A stretch of DNA of 64,000 nucleotides, from contig JAKOXG010000010.1 of the NCBI GenBank assembly GCA_029781115.1, positions 115,877-179,876 on the forward strand, given 5' to 3'. The stretch comes from Candidatus Cloacimonadota bacterium (GTDB lineage: Bacteria; Cloacimonadota; Cloacimonadia; Cloacimonadales; Cloacimonadaceae). Below are positions 17,827-26,284 of this stretch, one piece after another; position 1 is the first letter of the stretch, and the number at the start of each line of letters is the position of its first letter. Below the pieces are notes generated by a model. That model made no database searches, was not told the DNA's origin, and worked only from the letters and a program-made list of their open reading frames with translations. A program made the translations under genes and the position numbers.

Positions 17827-18572
17827 AACAAGATTACCTCATCATCACAGGCGCAAATGGGCAGATGGGTTCATTTCTCGCCCAATATCCGGGTTTGAAA
17901 GACTATCCCAAGCTGCTTTTGTATTACAATAGAAGTGATAGATTGCAGAACATCCACGACAATGAGCAGCAGCTGAAAATCTCCTGCGATTTGATGGACG
18001 TCAAAGCCATAGATAGTGCACTACACACTGCCAAGCAACACTTTGGAGGCGATGCAGCGCGCCTTATCCACGCAGCTGCCATCCGATCTTCGGATTCCCG
18101 GAGCGTGGCAGATTGTGATGCAGCCTTCTTTTCACACACCATAGACGTCAATCTCATCGGCAGCCTGAATATCATCAAAGCCGTGTTGCCGCAGATGAAA
18201 GCCAGGTCTTTTGGCAGGATTGCTTTATTCACTTCTGTGGTTACCCAAACCGGCTTAGCTTACGGTGCTGCCTATGCTGCCGCCAAAACAGCGATGGTGA
18301 ACTTGGCCAAAAGCATAGCTGTAGAAAATGCCGCCGATAACATCCTGATCAATTGCCTTTCGCCCGGACCCATAGAATGTGACCTGGAATCCGACTACCA
18401 GGGCGAGTATTTGAAGTTTAGACAAAACTATTTTGCAGCTTACAAGCAAAAGACTCCCACTCACAAGCTGATCAGCAAAGCTGAGCTTGCTTTACTTTGT
18501 AAGGTCTTGATGTCAGATGAAATAGACAATCTTACAGGACAAGAGATTATCATCAATGGAGGTTCATTGTGA
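17823..18572 (+). CDS. short-chain dehydrogenase/reductase
   Basis: A 249-residue SDR-fold oxidoreductase. The N-terminal nucleotide-binding motif reads TGANGQMG. An HAAA segment replaces the usual NNAG, the catalytic Tyr-x3-Lys appears as YAAAK, and SPGPIECDL and the final INGGS are in place. It resembles FabG-like reductases but the substrate is not evident. The start overlaps the coaBC stop (ATGA) and its own stop overlaps the next start (GTGA), so it is translationally coupled on both sides. The mix of neighbours (CoA synthesis, periplasmic DUF3108 protein) gives no clear pathway. Confidence 0.85.
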   Translation: MKQDYLIITGANGQMGSFLAQYPGLKDYPKLLLYYNRSDRLQNIHDNEQQLKISCDLMDVKAIDSALHTAKQHFGGDAARLIHAAAIRSSDSRSVADCDAAFFSHTIDVNLIGSLNIIKAVLPQMKARSFGRIALFTSVVTQTGLAYGAAYAAAKTAMVNLAKSIAVENAADNILINCLSPGPIECDLESDYQGEYLKFRQNYFAAYKQKTPTHKLISKAELALLCKVLMSDEIDNLTGQEIIINGGSL

Positions 18573-19327
18573 GACAGGTAATATTGATCCTAATCGCGTT
18601 AATCTGCCTTTTACCCCTGAATGCAAATGTGGTATTTAGAGATGGTGAAAAGCTTGTATTTACCGTAAAATATGGAATCGTTCACGCAGCGGAAGCCACT
18701 TTGGAAGCAAAGTCTTCCAGCATGAACGGTCGCAGTGCTTGGAATCTGAGCACCGATGCCAGAACTTATCCCTTTTTCGATGCCTTCTTCAAAGTGCGAG
18801 ACAGAGTAGATTCCTGGTGGGACAAAGAGACCTTGCTGCCCATCAAATTTACCAAAAACCTGCAAGAGGGCAATTATAGACAACGCCGCATCCACACCTT
18901 CAACCATGGCAACAACACCACCAACTACCAGAAATACAGCTTCAAGCAAGGTATCTATAAATCTGAAGACATGGCCATGCTGGCCAACAGCCAGGACGTG
19001 CTGAGCGCCTTTTACCACGTGCGCAATCAAAGTCTCAAGCCGGGACAGAGGTTGAGGGTAAATATCACCACTGATGGCAGAAGCATGAATACAGAAATCA
19101 TCGTGCACAGGCGCGAGAAACAAAAGACCATCTTTGGTGACATCAACTGCCTGGTGATTGAGCCCAAACTCGTTAGTGGAGCCGTGTTTAAACAAAGCGG
19201 CAGGATTATCATCTGGATCACGGATGACGAATACAAGATCCCCGTGAAGCTGGAAAGTGCCGTGAGCTTTGGTTCCTTTGTGGCCATGCTCAAGGAAGCA
19301 TACAACGTCCCCTACAAAGTCAAATAA
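18569..19327 (+). CDS. DUF3108 domain exported protein
   Basis: A 252-residue protein with an N-terminal signal peptide (MRQVILILIALICLLPLNA) followed by a DUF3108-like domain (FRDGEKLVFTVKYGIVHAAEATLE..). It is probably periplasmic and beta-rich; function is unknown. The start is GTG 18569, supported by GGAGG six bases before it; the GTG overlaps the upstream TGA stop. It is followed by queA with a 4-base gap. Confidence 0.8.
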   Translation: MRQVILILIALICLLPLNANVVFRDGEKLVFTVKYGIVHAAEATLEAKSSSMNGRSAWNLSTDARTYPFFDAFFKVRDRVDSWWDKETLLPIKFTKNLQEGNYRQRRIHTFNHGNNTTNYQKYSFKQGIYKSEDMAMLANSQDVLSAFYHVRNQSLKPGQRLRVNITTDGRSMNTEIIVHRREKQKTIFGDINCLVIEPKLVSGAVFKQSGRIIIWITDDEYKIPVKLESAVSFGSFVAMLKEAYNVPYKVK

Positions 19328-19331
19328 ACGT

Positions 19332-20375
19332 GTGCAAAATAAACCCGATCTTTTAGACCTGACCACCTACGACTATGAGCTCCCACCGGAGCTTATTGCA
19401 CAACATCCTTTAGCCCAGAGGGATGCCTCCCGATTGATGCACTTAAAGAGGCAAGACGGTGCTATCAATCACTTGAGCTTCAACATGTTGCCCCAACTAC
19501 TGAGAGCCGGCGACCTGCTGGTGCTAAATAACAGCAAGGTGATCCCTGCCAGACTCTTTGGCCAAAAAGAGAACGGAACCACGATCGAGGTATTGCTCAT
19601 AAATGAGGTAGAAAGCGACACTTGGATGTGCATGGTGCATCCGGGCAAAAGACTGAAGCAAGAGCAGTGGCTGGAGTTTTCTGAGGGCTTGAGGGGCTAC
19701 GTATCTCTGCCCAATGCGGACGGACTCAGAAGGATCCGTTTCCAGAGTAAAGGCAGCTTTTGGGAGCAACTGAACAAGGTGGGGCACGTTCCTCTGCCGC
19801 CCTATATTAAACGTGCAGATCAGAGCCAGGATCATCAGGATTATCAAACAGTCTACGCTGAGAACAAAGGCTCCGTAGCAGCTCCTACTGCCGGTTTGCA
19901 CTTTACAAATGCCCTGCTCAAAGAGCTGGAAGATATGGATGTAAACATCGCAAAAATCACCCTGCACGTGGGCATGGGCACCTTTCTGCCGGTGAAGACG
20001 GAGCGCATAGAAGACCATAAGATGCACGCCGAGTATTGCACCATCAGTCCCGAAGTTGCAGAAATGGTAAACCTGGCAAAACAGCGGGGAAGGCGGATCA
20101 TAGCCGTGGGTAGCACCTCAGCGCGGACTTTGGAAAGCTTTTGGCAGGATGGCAGCTTGCAATCCGGCTCCAAATGGACGGATATCTTCATCTATCCCGG
20201 TATCAAGATGCAAGTGGTGGATGCCCTGATCACCAATTTCCACCTCCCAAAATCCACCCTCCTGATGATGATCAGCGCCTTCTGCGGCATTGAACTCATC
20301 CAAAAAGCCTATCAAGAAGCAATCAAAGAGCGCTACCGTTTCTTTAGCTACGGCGACGCCATGTTTATAGAATAA
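19332..20375 (+). CDS. queA: S-adenosylmethionine:tRNA ribosyltransferase-isomerase
   Basis: 347 residues from GTG 19332; makes epoxyqueuosine in tRNA from preQ1-tRNA. Family motifs are YDYELPPELIAQHP near the start, GDLLVLNNSKVIPARLFG, PAAP-like region VAAPTAGLHFT, VGMGTFLPVKTE, AVGSTSARTLES and the C-terminal NFHLPKSTLLMMISAF. The frame is open upstream into the preceding gene, but homology begins just after GTG 19332. No clear ribosome site precedes it, which suggests coupling to the preceding gene. Its stop overlaps the birA start by one base. folE2 at 52790 may supply the shared pterin/queuosine precursor. Confidence 0.95.
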   Translation: MQNKPDLLDLTTYDYELPPELIAQHPLAQRDASRLMHLKRQDGAINHLSFNMLPQLLRAGDLLVLNNSKVIPARLFGQKENGTTIEVLLINEVESDTWMCMVHPGKRLKQEQWLEFSEGLRGYVSLPNADGLRRIRFQSKGSFWEQLNKVGHVPLPPYIKRADQSQDHQDYQTVYAENKGSVAAPTAGLHFTNALLKELEDMDVNIAKITLHVGMGTFLPVKTERIEDHKMHAEYCTISPEVAEMVNLAKQRGRRIIAVGSTSARTLESFWQDGSLQSGSKWTDIFIYPGIKMQVVDALITNFHLPKSTLLMMISAFCGIELIQKAYQEAIKERYRFFSYGDAMFIE

Positions 20376-21082
20376 TGAAAGTACATTTTCTCTTTGATGA
20401 AGTGCAAAGCACTATGCTGGAATATGATAGAATCCGCAACTTCAGCCAGCCAACCACAGAAATTTACGTGCGAGCTTTGAAACAAACTACGGGCATAGGA
20501 CGCAGTGGACACCGTTGGGACTCTCCCCGGGGTGGTTTGTGGTTTACCTTTGCTGTCTATCATGAGGTTGCGGTGGATTCCTTCGCCTTATTTGCGGGAC
20601 ACTGCCTGCACAAGCTGCTGAGCCGTCTCTACACCATCCCAGAGCTGCGCATCAAATGGACAAATGACCTCTATTACCAAGACAAAAAGTTAGCTGGGCT
20701 CTTGTGTAGATATCACATGGCGGAAAATTCCTATCTAATTGGCTTGGGGCTAAATACAAACAACATCATCAAAGCCAGCAGAGCGGTTCCAAATCCCATT
20801 TCCCTCAAAGAAATCTTAGGATTTGATGTATCCAATGAGTTGCTGATGAAGCTCTTTATTCGTGAAGTTTACGACAATCAACTCCTGCTCTACACCCCCA
20901 AAGATTATCTGGATTACTGCAATGAGCACCTCTATGGCAAGGGCAAGCTGGGTATCGTGGAACAAGGCAAAGAGAGAATCATGGGCAAAATCCTGCGTTT
21001 GAGTGATAGAGGCAACCTGCTTTTGGATGTGGGGAAGCTGGTAAGCATCAATCATGGAACTTTGAAGGTTCTGGTCGACTGA
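20375..21082 (+). CDS. birA: biotin-[acetyl-CoA-carboxylase] ligase
   Basis: A 235-residue biotin protein ligase, catalytic and C-terminal domains only; the N-terminal helix-turn-helix repressor domain of bifunctional BirA is absent. Motifs: DEVQSTM (substrate strand), TTGIGRSGHRWDSPRGGLWFT (biotin-binding GRGRxG equivalent, here GIGRSGH), IKWTNDLYYQDKKLAGLL with the catalytic Lys region, and LGLNTN. It would biotinylate carrier proteins of carboxylases or decarboxylases, fitting a methylmalonyl-CoA-type metabolism (inference). ATG 20375 overlaps the queA stop. Confidence 0.9.
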   Translation: MKVHFLFDEVQSTMLEYDRIRNFSQPTTEIYVRALKQTTGIGRSGHRWDSPRGGLWFTFAVYHEVAVDSFALFAGHCLHKLLSRLYTIPELRIKWTNDLYYQDKKLAGLLCRYHMAENSYLIGLGLNTNNIIKASRAVPNPISLKEILGFDVSNELLMKLFIREVYDNQLLLYTPKDYLDYCNEHLYGKGKLGIVEQGKERIMGKILRLSDRGNLLLDVGKLVSINHGTLKVLVD

Positions 21083-21230
21083 TAAGCCTCTCTCTTTTTC
21101 TACCGTTTTTTCCTCAAAAATCGTGCTTATTTTGGGTCTTAATTTGTTTTCAAATACCGGATATTAGCGCAATATTTGACTTTTGACCCTCGTCAACCAT
21201 CCTTCGTTAGGTGCTTTCGTCCCTGCTTGG

Positions 21231-21300
21231 CTCCGCCTCCTAACTGCCTGCTTTCCTACTCGTTACTTGATCGAGGAGCAGGAGAGCAGTAGGGAAGGAG
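21231..21300. repeat. imperfect ~30-bp hairpin, single copy in window
   Basis: The left arm (21231-21262, ending in CTCG) and right arm (21272-21300, starting with CGAG) pair over most of their length, in blocks CTCC, CCTA, CTGC, CCT and CTCG, with a 9-nt loop. It resembles an eroded dispersed element but does not match the 83-nt repeat. Confidence 0.4.
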
Positions 21301-21590
21301 TTGGAAAGCCGCATGAAATCGGCATTTGCGGAGGGTCGGAAAAGGCGTTTTTGGTTTACCAATATCCTGCATGAGGTTAAATATTGATTTTATCCCTACT
21401 TTTTCCGAAGCCTGAGCTCAGAACTGAACTCCTACTATTTTCATAGTTAATTAGTGGGGAATTAATCTACTTTTTGAAGGCTTCAAATATACGACATCTG
21501 ATCTGCAAATACCCGGAAAATGCTATCCAGCTTTTACAGCTACAAACCGATGATTATCTATCATATTGATATATATGACTATACATGAAT

Positions 21591-21613
21591 GACGGCATTT
21601 TTGCCGTCTTTTT
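21591..21613 (+). terminator. rho-independent terminator upstream of dnaN
   Basis: A 7-bp perfect stem GACGGCA / TGCCGTC (21591-21597 with 21602-21608), a T4 loop and a T5 run (21609-21613). It is about 510 bases after birA, too far to be its only terminator; it may insulate dnaN. Confidence 0.75.
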
Positions 21614-21704
21614 CGCGCCATTTTTGCCATCTTTTTGCCATCATTTCTGCCATGTTTTCGATTTTTTGGTTGACGAAAAAGTAAAACTTAAAATCCTTGC
21701 TTAG

Positions 21705-21710
21705 TATAAT
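21705..21710 (+). promoter_or_regulatory. dnaN: probable -10 element of the dnaN operon
   Basis: A perfect TATAAT 21 bases before the dnaN start codon, followed by a GAGGA ribosome site. The -35 region is weak: a TTGACG lies at 21670-21675, 29 bases away, too far for standard spacing. Confidence 0.5.
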
Positions 21711-21730
21711 AAGAATTAATAGAGGATACC

Positions 21731-22891
21731 ATGAGATTAACAATTGAAAAGAAGGATATACAACCTTACATTCAGCATTTATCAACGGTTGTAGGTAGCA
21801 AAAACACCTCGCCCATCATGCTAAACTATCTCATCGATGTAGATGCAGAGACAAACAATGTGACGATCAAAGCCTCTGATCTCGAGCTTCATGTGATTGT
21901 CACTTTCAAAGCCACCGTGATCGAAAGCGGAACCGTGGCCGTAAGTGCCAAGCATTTCAACGAGATCATTGCAGCTATGCCCGACGGGTTGATCGAGTTT
22001 TGGAAGAATGAAGAGCTTTTGATGATCCAAGGCAACAAGATCGACTTTAAGATACTGTCTGCAGACCCCTCCCTTTATCCGATACTCACGGAGCCGGAAG
22101 CTCATCAGATCAATACCATCAATGCTGAGCTGTTCATGAGGATGGTGCGCAAGACCTCATTTGCCGTGTCTTTGGAAGTGCAAAGAGCTATTCTCACCGG
22201 TGTTTGCTGGAAGATCTACAAGGATCGTCATCTCATGGCTGCCACAGATGGCCGCAAGGTTTCCGAGATCACGATCAAGGCTATTGAATCATCCGATTTG
22301 GAGATGAAAAATGCCACGGTCGAACCCGGCGGCGACAACGAAGACTATGTGGAGAAAGTGATCCCTGTGAAGACACTCAACTTCCTGCAACTGATCTACA
22401 ACTCCAATATCAAAGACCTCGGCATCAGCTTCAGCGACAGCCAGATCGTCTTCTTCTACGGCAACTTTGTGATCATCTCCAATGTCTTTGATGCCAAGTA
22501 TCCTGACTATAGCAAGGCCTTTTTGGTTGATTTGCCCAACCGTTTGGAAGTGAAAGTGAAAGACCTGCTCGAGACTCTGCGCAGGGTATCTTTGGTGGCA
22601 CCTGATGATGTGTATCGAGTTAAGTTTGAGATAGACAACAACCAATTTGAAGTGAGTTCCTACGATAGAGAAACCGGTGATGCCAAAGAGTATGTGCAAA
22701 ATTACGTCTATCATGGCGAGCCCACCAACATCTCCTTCAACTTCAAATATATGGTTTCCATCCTGGATGCCTTGGATACCGAGAAAGTCGTGATCAGGCT
22801 TGGCACTGCCAGAGAGCCGATGATCGTGACCAATGAAACCGATCCCCCCAATCAGCAGATCATACACCTGTTGATGCCCCTCAGGTCTTAA
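21731..22891 (+). CDS. dnaN: DNA polymerase III subunit beta (sliding clamp)
   Basis: 386 residues, normal for a bacterial sliding clamp, with three beta-clamp domains of about 120 residues each. Family-like segments are LEIHV-type SDLELHVIV, AKHFNEIIAAMPDG, LMAATDGRKVSE, FVIISNVFDAKYPDY and the final QIIHLLMPLR. ATG 21731 follows GAGGATACC. recF begins four bases after the stop, the classical dnaN-recF order. dnaA is not upstream; birA is, after a 648-base gap. Confidence 0.96.
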   Translation: MRLTIEKKDIQPYIQHLSTVVGSKNTSPIMLNYLIDVDAETNNVTIKASDLELHVIVTFKATVIESGTVAVSAKHFNEIIAAMPDGLIEFWKNEELLMIQGNKIDFKILSADPSLYPILTEPEAHQINTINAELFMRMVRKTSFAVSLEVQRAILTGVCWKIYKDRHLMAATDGRKVSEITIKAIESSDLEMKNATVEPGGDNEDYVEKVIPVKTLNFLQLIYNSNIKDLGISFSDSQIVFFYGNFVIISNVFDAKYPDYSKAFLVDLPNRLEVKVKDLLETLRRVSLVAPDDVYRVKFEIDNNQFEVSSYDRETGDAKEYVQNYVYHGEPTNISFNFKYMVSILDALDTEKVVIRLGTAREPMIVTNETDPPNQQIIHLLMPLRS

Positions 22892-22895
22892 GTGA

Positions 22896-23972
22896 TTGAT
22901 CATATCCTGCTTAAGGCTCCTCAATTATAGAAACCACCAAAGCAACAGCTTTGAGCTCAATCCTTTGGGCAACCTGATCATCGGGCCCAATGGCAGCGGC
23001 AAGACCAACCTTTTGGAAGCCATTGCCTATTGCGGCATAGGGAAGTCGTTGAGGCTTCACAAGGATGATCAGATAACTCATTATGACGCCGAAGGGTGGA
23101 GGATTGGGGCAGTCTTCAGTCTGGATAGCGGTAGCACAATGGAACTCGAGATCACCTATTCTGCCAGTGGCAAGCTGCTCAAACTGGATGGAACTCCACT
23201 AAAGATGCTCAGCACACTGTTTGAATACATCAAGATCATCTATTTGGCACCGGAGGACCTCAGTCTGATCAGCGGTTCGCCACGTAAGAGACGGCAGTTC
23301 TTTGATCTCGCCATATCACAACTATTTCCTGCTTATATAGGTGTGTTGCGTGGCTTCTTGCAGGTGGTAGCGCAGCGAAATGCCCTGCTCAAGACCCAGT
23401 ACGATCCGCAGCAAAAGCGCATCTGGGATTCGGGATTGATCAAGGCCAATAAAGAAGTGTTGAGCTATCGCTTGCATTACTTGGAGCTGCTGAATCAGCA
23501 ATTTGAGCAGATGCCAAATATCATCCATTCCGTAGAACAAAACCCCTGCTTCTCGTATCAGGCACAATTGAAAGATTTTCAAGACTTAAGCGAGGCGGAG
23601 CAGCTTGCACATTTGCAGAAGCTGGAACAGCGTGAGCAGCTCTGGCAGCGCAGCTTGGTGGGTGCGCACCTGGATGATTATGAGGTCAGTTTGGATGGCA
23701 AATCCATGAAAGACTACGCCTCGCAAGGACAAAAGAGGATGGCTGCCATAGCTTTGAAGCTGGCGCACGCATCCTTGCTGCAAAACCACACTTCCATCAA
23801 GCCCATCCTGCTTTTTGACGATATCTTTGCTGAACTGGACGCAGAACATAGCCGGATGGTGAAGAGTTTGGTAAATAATGGCTTGCAGGTCTTTGTGGCG
23901 AGTCCCAAACCCGACGTGGCAGAGATTTGGCCTGAGCTCACGCAGTTGGCCGGCTTTGGGAGGGGAGCATGA
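22896..23972 (+). CDS. recF: DNA replication and repair protein RecF
   Basis: 358 residues; an SMC-like ATPase that loads RecA at gaps. Walker A reads GPNGSGKTN, preceded by LRLLNYRNHQ. ABC signature-like QGQKRMAAIALKLA and Walker B PILLFDDIFAELD come in the C-terminal part. The start must be TTG 22896 because an in-frame TGA lies immediately upstream (22893-22895) and homology begins within a few codons. The stop overlaps the next gene (ATGA at 23969). Confidence 0.95.
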   Translation: MIISCLRLLNYRNHQSNSFELNPLGNLIIGPNGSGKTNLLEAIAYCGIGKSLRLHKDDQITHYDAEGWRIGAVFSLDSGSTMELEITYSASGKLLKLDGTPLKMLSTLFEYIKIIYLAPEDLSLISGSPRKRRQFFDLAISQLFPAYIGVLRGFLQVVAQRNALLKTQYDPQQKRIWDSGLIKANKEVLSYRLHYLELLNQQFEQMPNIIHSVEQNPCFSYQAQLKDFQDLSEAEQLAHLQKLEQREQLWQRSLVGAHLDDYEVSLDGKSMKDYASQGQKRMAAIALKLAHASLLQNHTSIKPILLFDDIFAELDAEHSRMVKSLVNNGLQVFVASPKPDVAEIWPELTQLAGFGRGA

Positions 23973-25222
23973 AGCTATCTAAAAGCACTTGGGGCTGGAT
24001 GTTTTATGACTTTGCCAATTCGGCATTTACCACCATCATTGTCTCCGTGGTCTACAGCGCTTATTTCATCGGAACCGTGGTGCAGGGCGACAAGGGCTAT
24101 GGGGAGATGCTGTGGGGCAGAGCGATAGGGATTTCCATGACCTTGGTTGCGCTCAGTGCGCCCATTTTAGGTGCAGTGGCGGATTACTCCCGTGGTAAGA
24201 AGCGCATGCTTTTCCTCAACTGTTGGCTCACCGTAATCTTTACAGCACTGCTGTGGTTTGTAGGGCCCGGGGATGTAAACAAAGGCATGATCTTCTTTAT
24301 CATTGCAAACTTTGGTTTCAACAGTGCAAATGTGTTTTATGATGCCTTTTTACCGGAGGTGAGCACGCCGGAAACGATCGGCAAAGTCTCAGGATACGGC
24401 TGGGCTTTTGGCTATGTGGGCGGCTTGCTCTCGCTGCTGGTATCCTTAGTGCTGCTCAAGATCAATGTAAGGCTCATCTTTCCCATGATTGCCTTGCATC
24501 ACTTTGTGTTTTCCCTGTTTACCTTCTTTTGGCTCAAGGAGCTCAAGCGCCCTTCCAAGCGCAGCAATTACCTCAAGATAGGCTTCAACCGCGTGTGGTG
24601 GTCGATGAAGAACCTGCGCAAATTGCCCAATCTTCTGCGCTTTATCATCAGCTATTTTATCTATAATGATGGCATCACCACGGTGATCGTCTTCGCTTCC
24701 ATCTATGGAATCACCCGCTTTGGCATGACTACGCAAGATATGATCATCTACTTTATCCTGGCGCAGTTTACCTCCATTGCCGGCTCCGCCATATTTGGCA
24801 AACTCACCGATGTTACCAATACCAAGACCTCGCTTTCCATCAGTATCCTGATCTGGATCGCAGTGGTTGTCTGGGCTTTCTTTTGCAAGAGTGCGACGGA
24901 GTATTATTTCGTCGGTTTGCTGGCCGGCTTGGCCATTGGGAGTTCGCAGGCAAACAGCCGCACCATGCTTTCGCAGCTCACACCGCTGAATAAGCAGGCG
25001 GAGTTCTTTGGTTTTTACACACTCACCGGTAGAATCTCATCTATCTTTGGCCCCATCCTCTATGGCTGGATCGCCCACAAAACAGGCGATATCCGATATT
25101 CCATCCTCTCACTGCTGCTGTTCTTTGTCTTGGGCTGGATTCTGTTGCAAACAGTATCCCTGAAGAAAGGGATTGACCAAGCTCAAGAATTAGATACAAT
25201 ACTACTAACTAAAAAGGAGTAA
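23969..25222 (+). CDS. MFS transporter, UMF1 / Atg22 family
   Basis: A 417-residue inner-membrane transporter with about 12 hydrophobic segments. The N-terminus WGWMFYDFANSAF is the family hallmark, and FNSANVFYDAFLPEVS follows in the fourth/fifth helix region. The Atg22 relatives in yeast export amino acids from the vacuole; the bacterial substrate is unknown. It overlaps recF by ATGA and is followed by a PotD-like lipoprotein after 2 bases. The two could act together in amino acid or polyamine handling, but that is only inference from adjacency. Confidence 0.87.
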   Translation: MKLSKSTWGWMFYDFANSAFTTIIVSVVYSAYFIGTVVQGDKGYGEMLWGRAIGISMTLVALSAPILGAVADYSRGKKRMLFLNCWLTVIFTALLWFVGPGDVNKGMIFFIIANFGFNSANVFYDAFLPEVSTPETIGKVSGYGWAFGYVGGLLSLLVSLVLLKINVRLIFPMIALHHFVFSLFTFFWLKELKRPSKRSNYLKIGFNRVWWSMKNLRKLPNLLRFIISYFIYNDGITTVIVFASIYGITRFGMTTQDMIIYFILAQFTSIAGSAIFGKLTDVTNTKTSLSISILIWIAVVVWAFFCKSATEYYFVGLLAGLAIGSSQANSRTMLSQLTPLNKQAEFFGFYTLTGRISSIFGPILYGWIAHKTGDIRYSILSLLLFFVLGWILLQTVSLKKGIDQAQELDTILLTKKE

Positions 25223-25224
25223 CT

Positions 25225-26268
25225 ATGAAATACCGTATATTAATCCTCGCCCTTTTGAGCATGCTGTTGGTTGCATGTTCAAATAAACCTGTCTTATATG
25301 TGTTCAATTGGAGCGACTATATCGACCCTGAACTGATCAGCGAGTTTGAAAAGGAATTTGGCTGCCAGATCAAGTATAGCACCTACGATTCCAATGAAAA
25401 CATGATCACCAAGATCAGAGGAAGCCGTCAAAGCTTTGATCTCGTCTTTCCCACCGGAGACCACGTAAGCATCCTGATCGAAAAAGGTTTGGCTGAAAAG
25501 CTGGACAAATCCAAGCTCTCAAACTTTGCCAATCTGGATACTCAGCTCTTGGAAAAAGCCGCAGAGTTTGATCCCGGCAACGAATACAGCATTCCCTACT
25601 TCTGGGGTGCTACAGGCATGATGTACAACAAGAAGCATCTGCCACAAGAGCTGATAGACAAGCAGAGTTGGGCTATCTTTGGCGATCCTTTCTTCAAGGA
25701 CAAGCGCAAGGTCACCATGCTGGACGATGCCCGTGAAGTGGTGGGAGCAGCCTTGACCATGGCTGGTTATGATGTCAATAACGCCTCAGATGAAGCTTTG
25801 GAAGCAGCCAAAAAATACCTGGAAGAATGGGATGTAAATATCACCCAGTTTGACAGCGACTCATACAAAAATGAGGTCGCAGATGGAACCACCTGGCTGG
25901 CGCAAGCCTACAATGGAGATGCGCTGCAGCAGATGGAGCAGAATCCTGATCTGGGCTTTATCTTCCCCAAGGAAGGCACCACCCTTTGGATGGATAACAT
26001 CGTGATCCTCAAGTCTTCCCAAAGCAAAGACTTGGCCTATGAATTTGTAAACTTCCTGCTCAGACCTGAAGTTGCCAAACGTAATGCGGAATATGTGCAG
26101 TATCCCACACCCGTCAAAGCAGCTTATGACCTGATGGACGAAAGTGTTACCAGCAATACGGACATCTATCTGACCGATGAGTATATGGAAAAATGCCATA
26201 TGCTCCGCTATCTGGGCAATGATGCCGTAAAAATCAACGACCTCTTTGAATATATTAAACTAAACTAA
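25225..26268 (+). CDS. polyamine-type ABC transporter substrate-binding lipoprotein (PotD-like)
   Basis: 347 residues. The signal peptide MKYRILILALLSMLLVAC ends in lipobox LVAC, so it is a periplasmic lipoprotein. The mature part starts VLYVFNWSDYIDPELI, typical of PotD/PotF polyamine-binding proteins, and continues with the YDSNENMITKI and LVFPTGDH segments. It would bind spermidine or putrescine. No ABC ATPase or permease gene is adjacent; the neighbours are the UMF1 transporter and aspS. AAGGAG lies about 6 bases before the ATG. Confidence 0.87.
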   Translation: MKYRILILALLSMLLVACSNKPVLYVFNWSDYIDPELISEFEKEFGCQIKYSTYDSNENMITKIRGSRQSFDLVFPTGDHVSILIEKGLAEKLDKSKLSNFANLDTQLLEKAAEFDPGNEYSIPYFWGATGMMYNKKHLPQELIDKQSWAIFGDPFFKDKRKVTMLDDAREVVGAALTMAGYDVNNASDEALEAAKKYLEEWDVNITQFDSDSYKNEVADGTTWLAQAYNGDALQQMEQNPDLGFIFPKEGTTLWMDNIVILKSSQSKDLAYEFVNFLLRPEVAKRNAEYVQYPTPVKAAYDLMDESVTSNTDIYLTDEYMEKCHMLRYLGNDAVKINDLFEYIKLN

Positions 26269-26284
26269 CTAAATAGGATATATC

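Larger units (their letters stand above)
21083..21730. other. 648-base noncoding gap upstream of dnaN
   Basis: No convincing gene on either strand. It contains an imperfect hairpin (21231-21300), an 8-bp inverted repeat TCGGAAAA (from 21335) with TTTTCCGA (to 21408), a terminator (21591-21613), a degenerate GCCAT/T-run tract (21602-21654) and a -10 box for dnaN. No DnaA box (TTATNCACA) was seen on either strand, so nothing supports an origin although dnaN-recF often sit near one. Confidence 0.7.

Noticed and set aside
21183..21374. A 63-codon open frame in the gap before dnaN
   Set aside because: No ribosome site, no recognisable domain, and it runs across the imperfect hairpin.
21083..21730. 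Replication origin upstream of dnaN
   Set aside because: No TTATNCACA-type DnaA boxes on either strand and no dnaA gene next to it.
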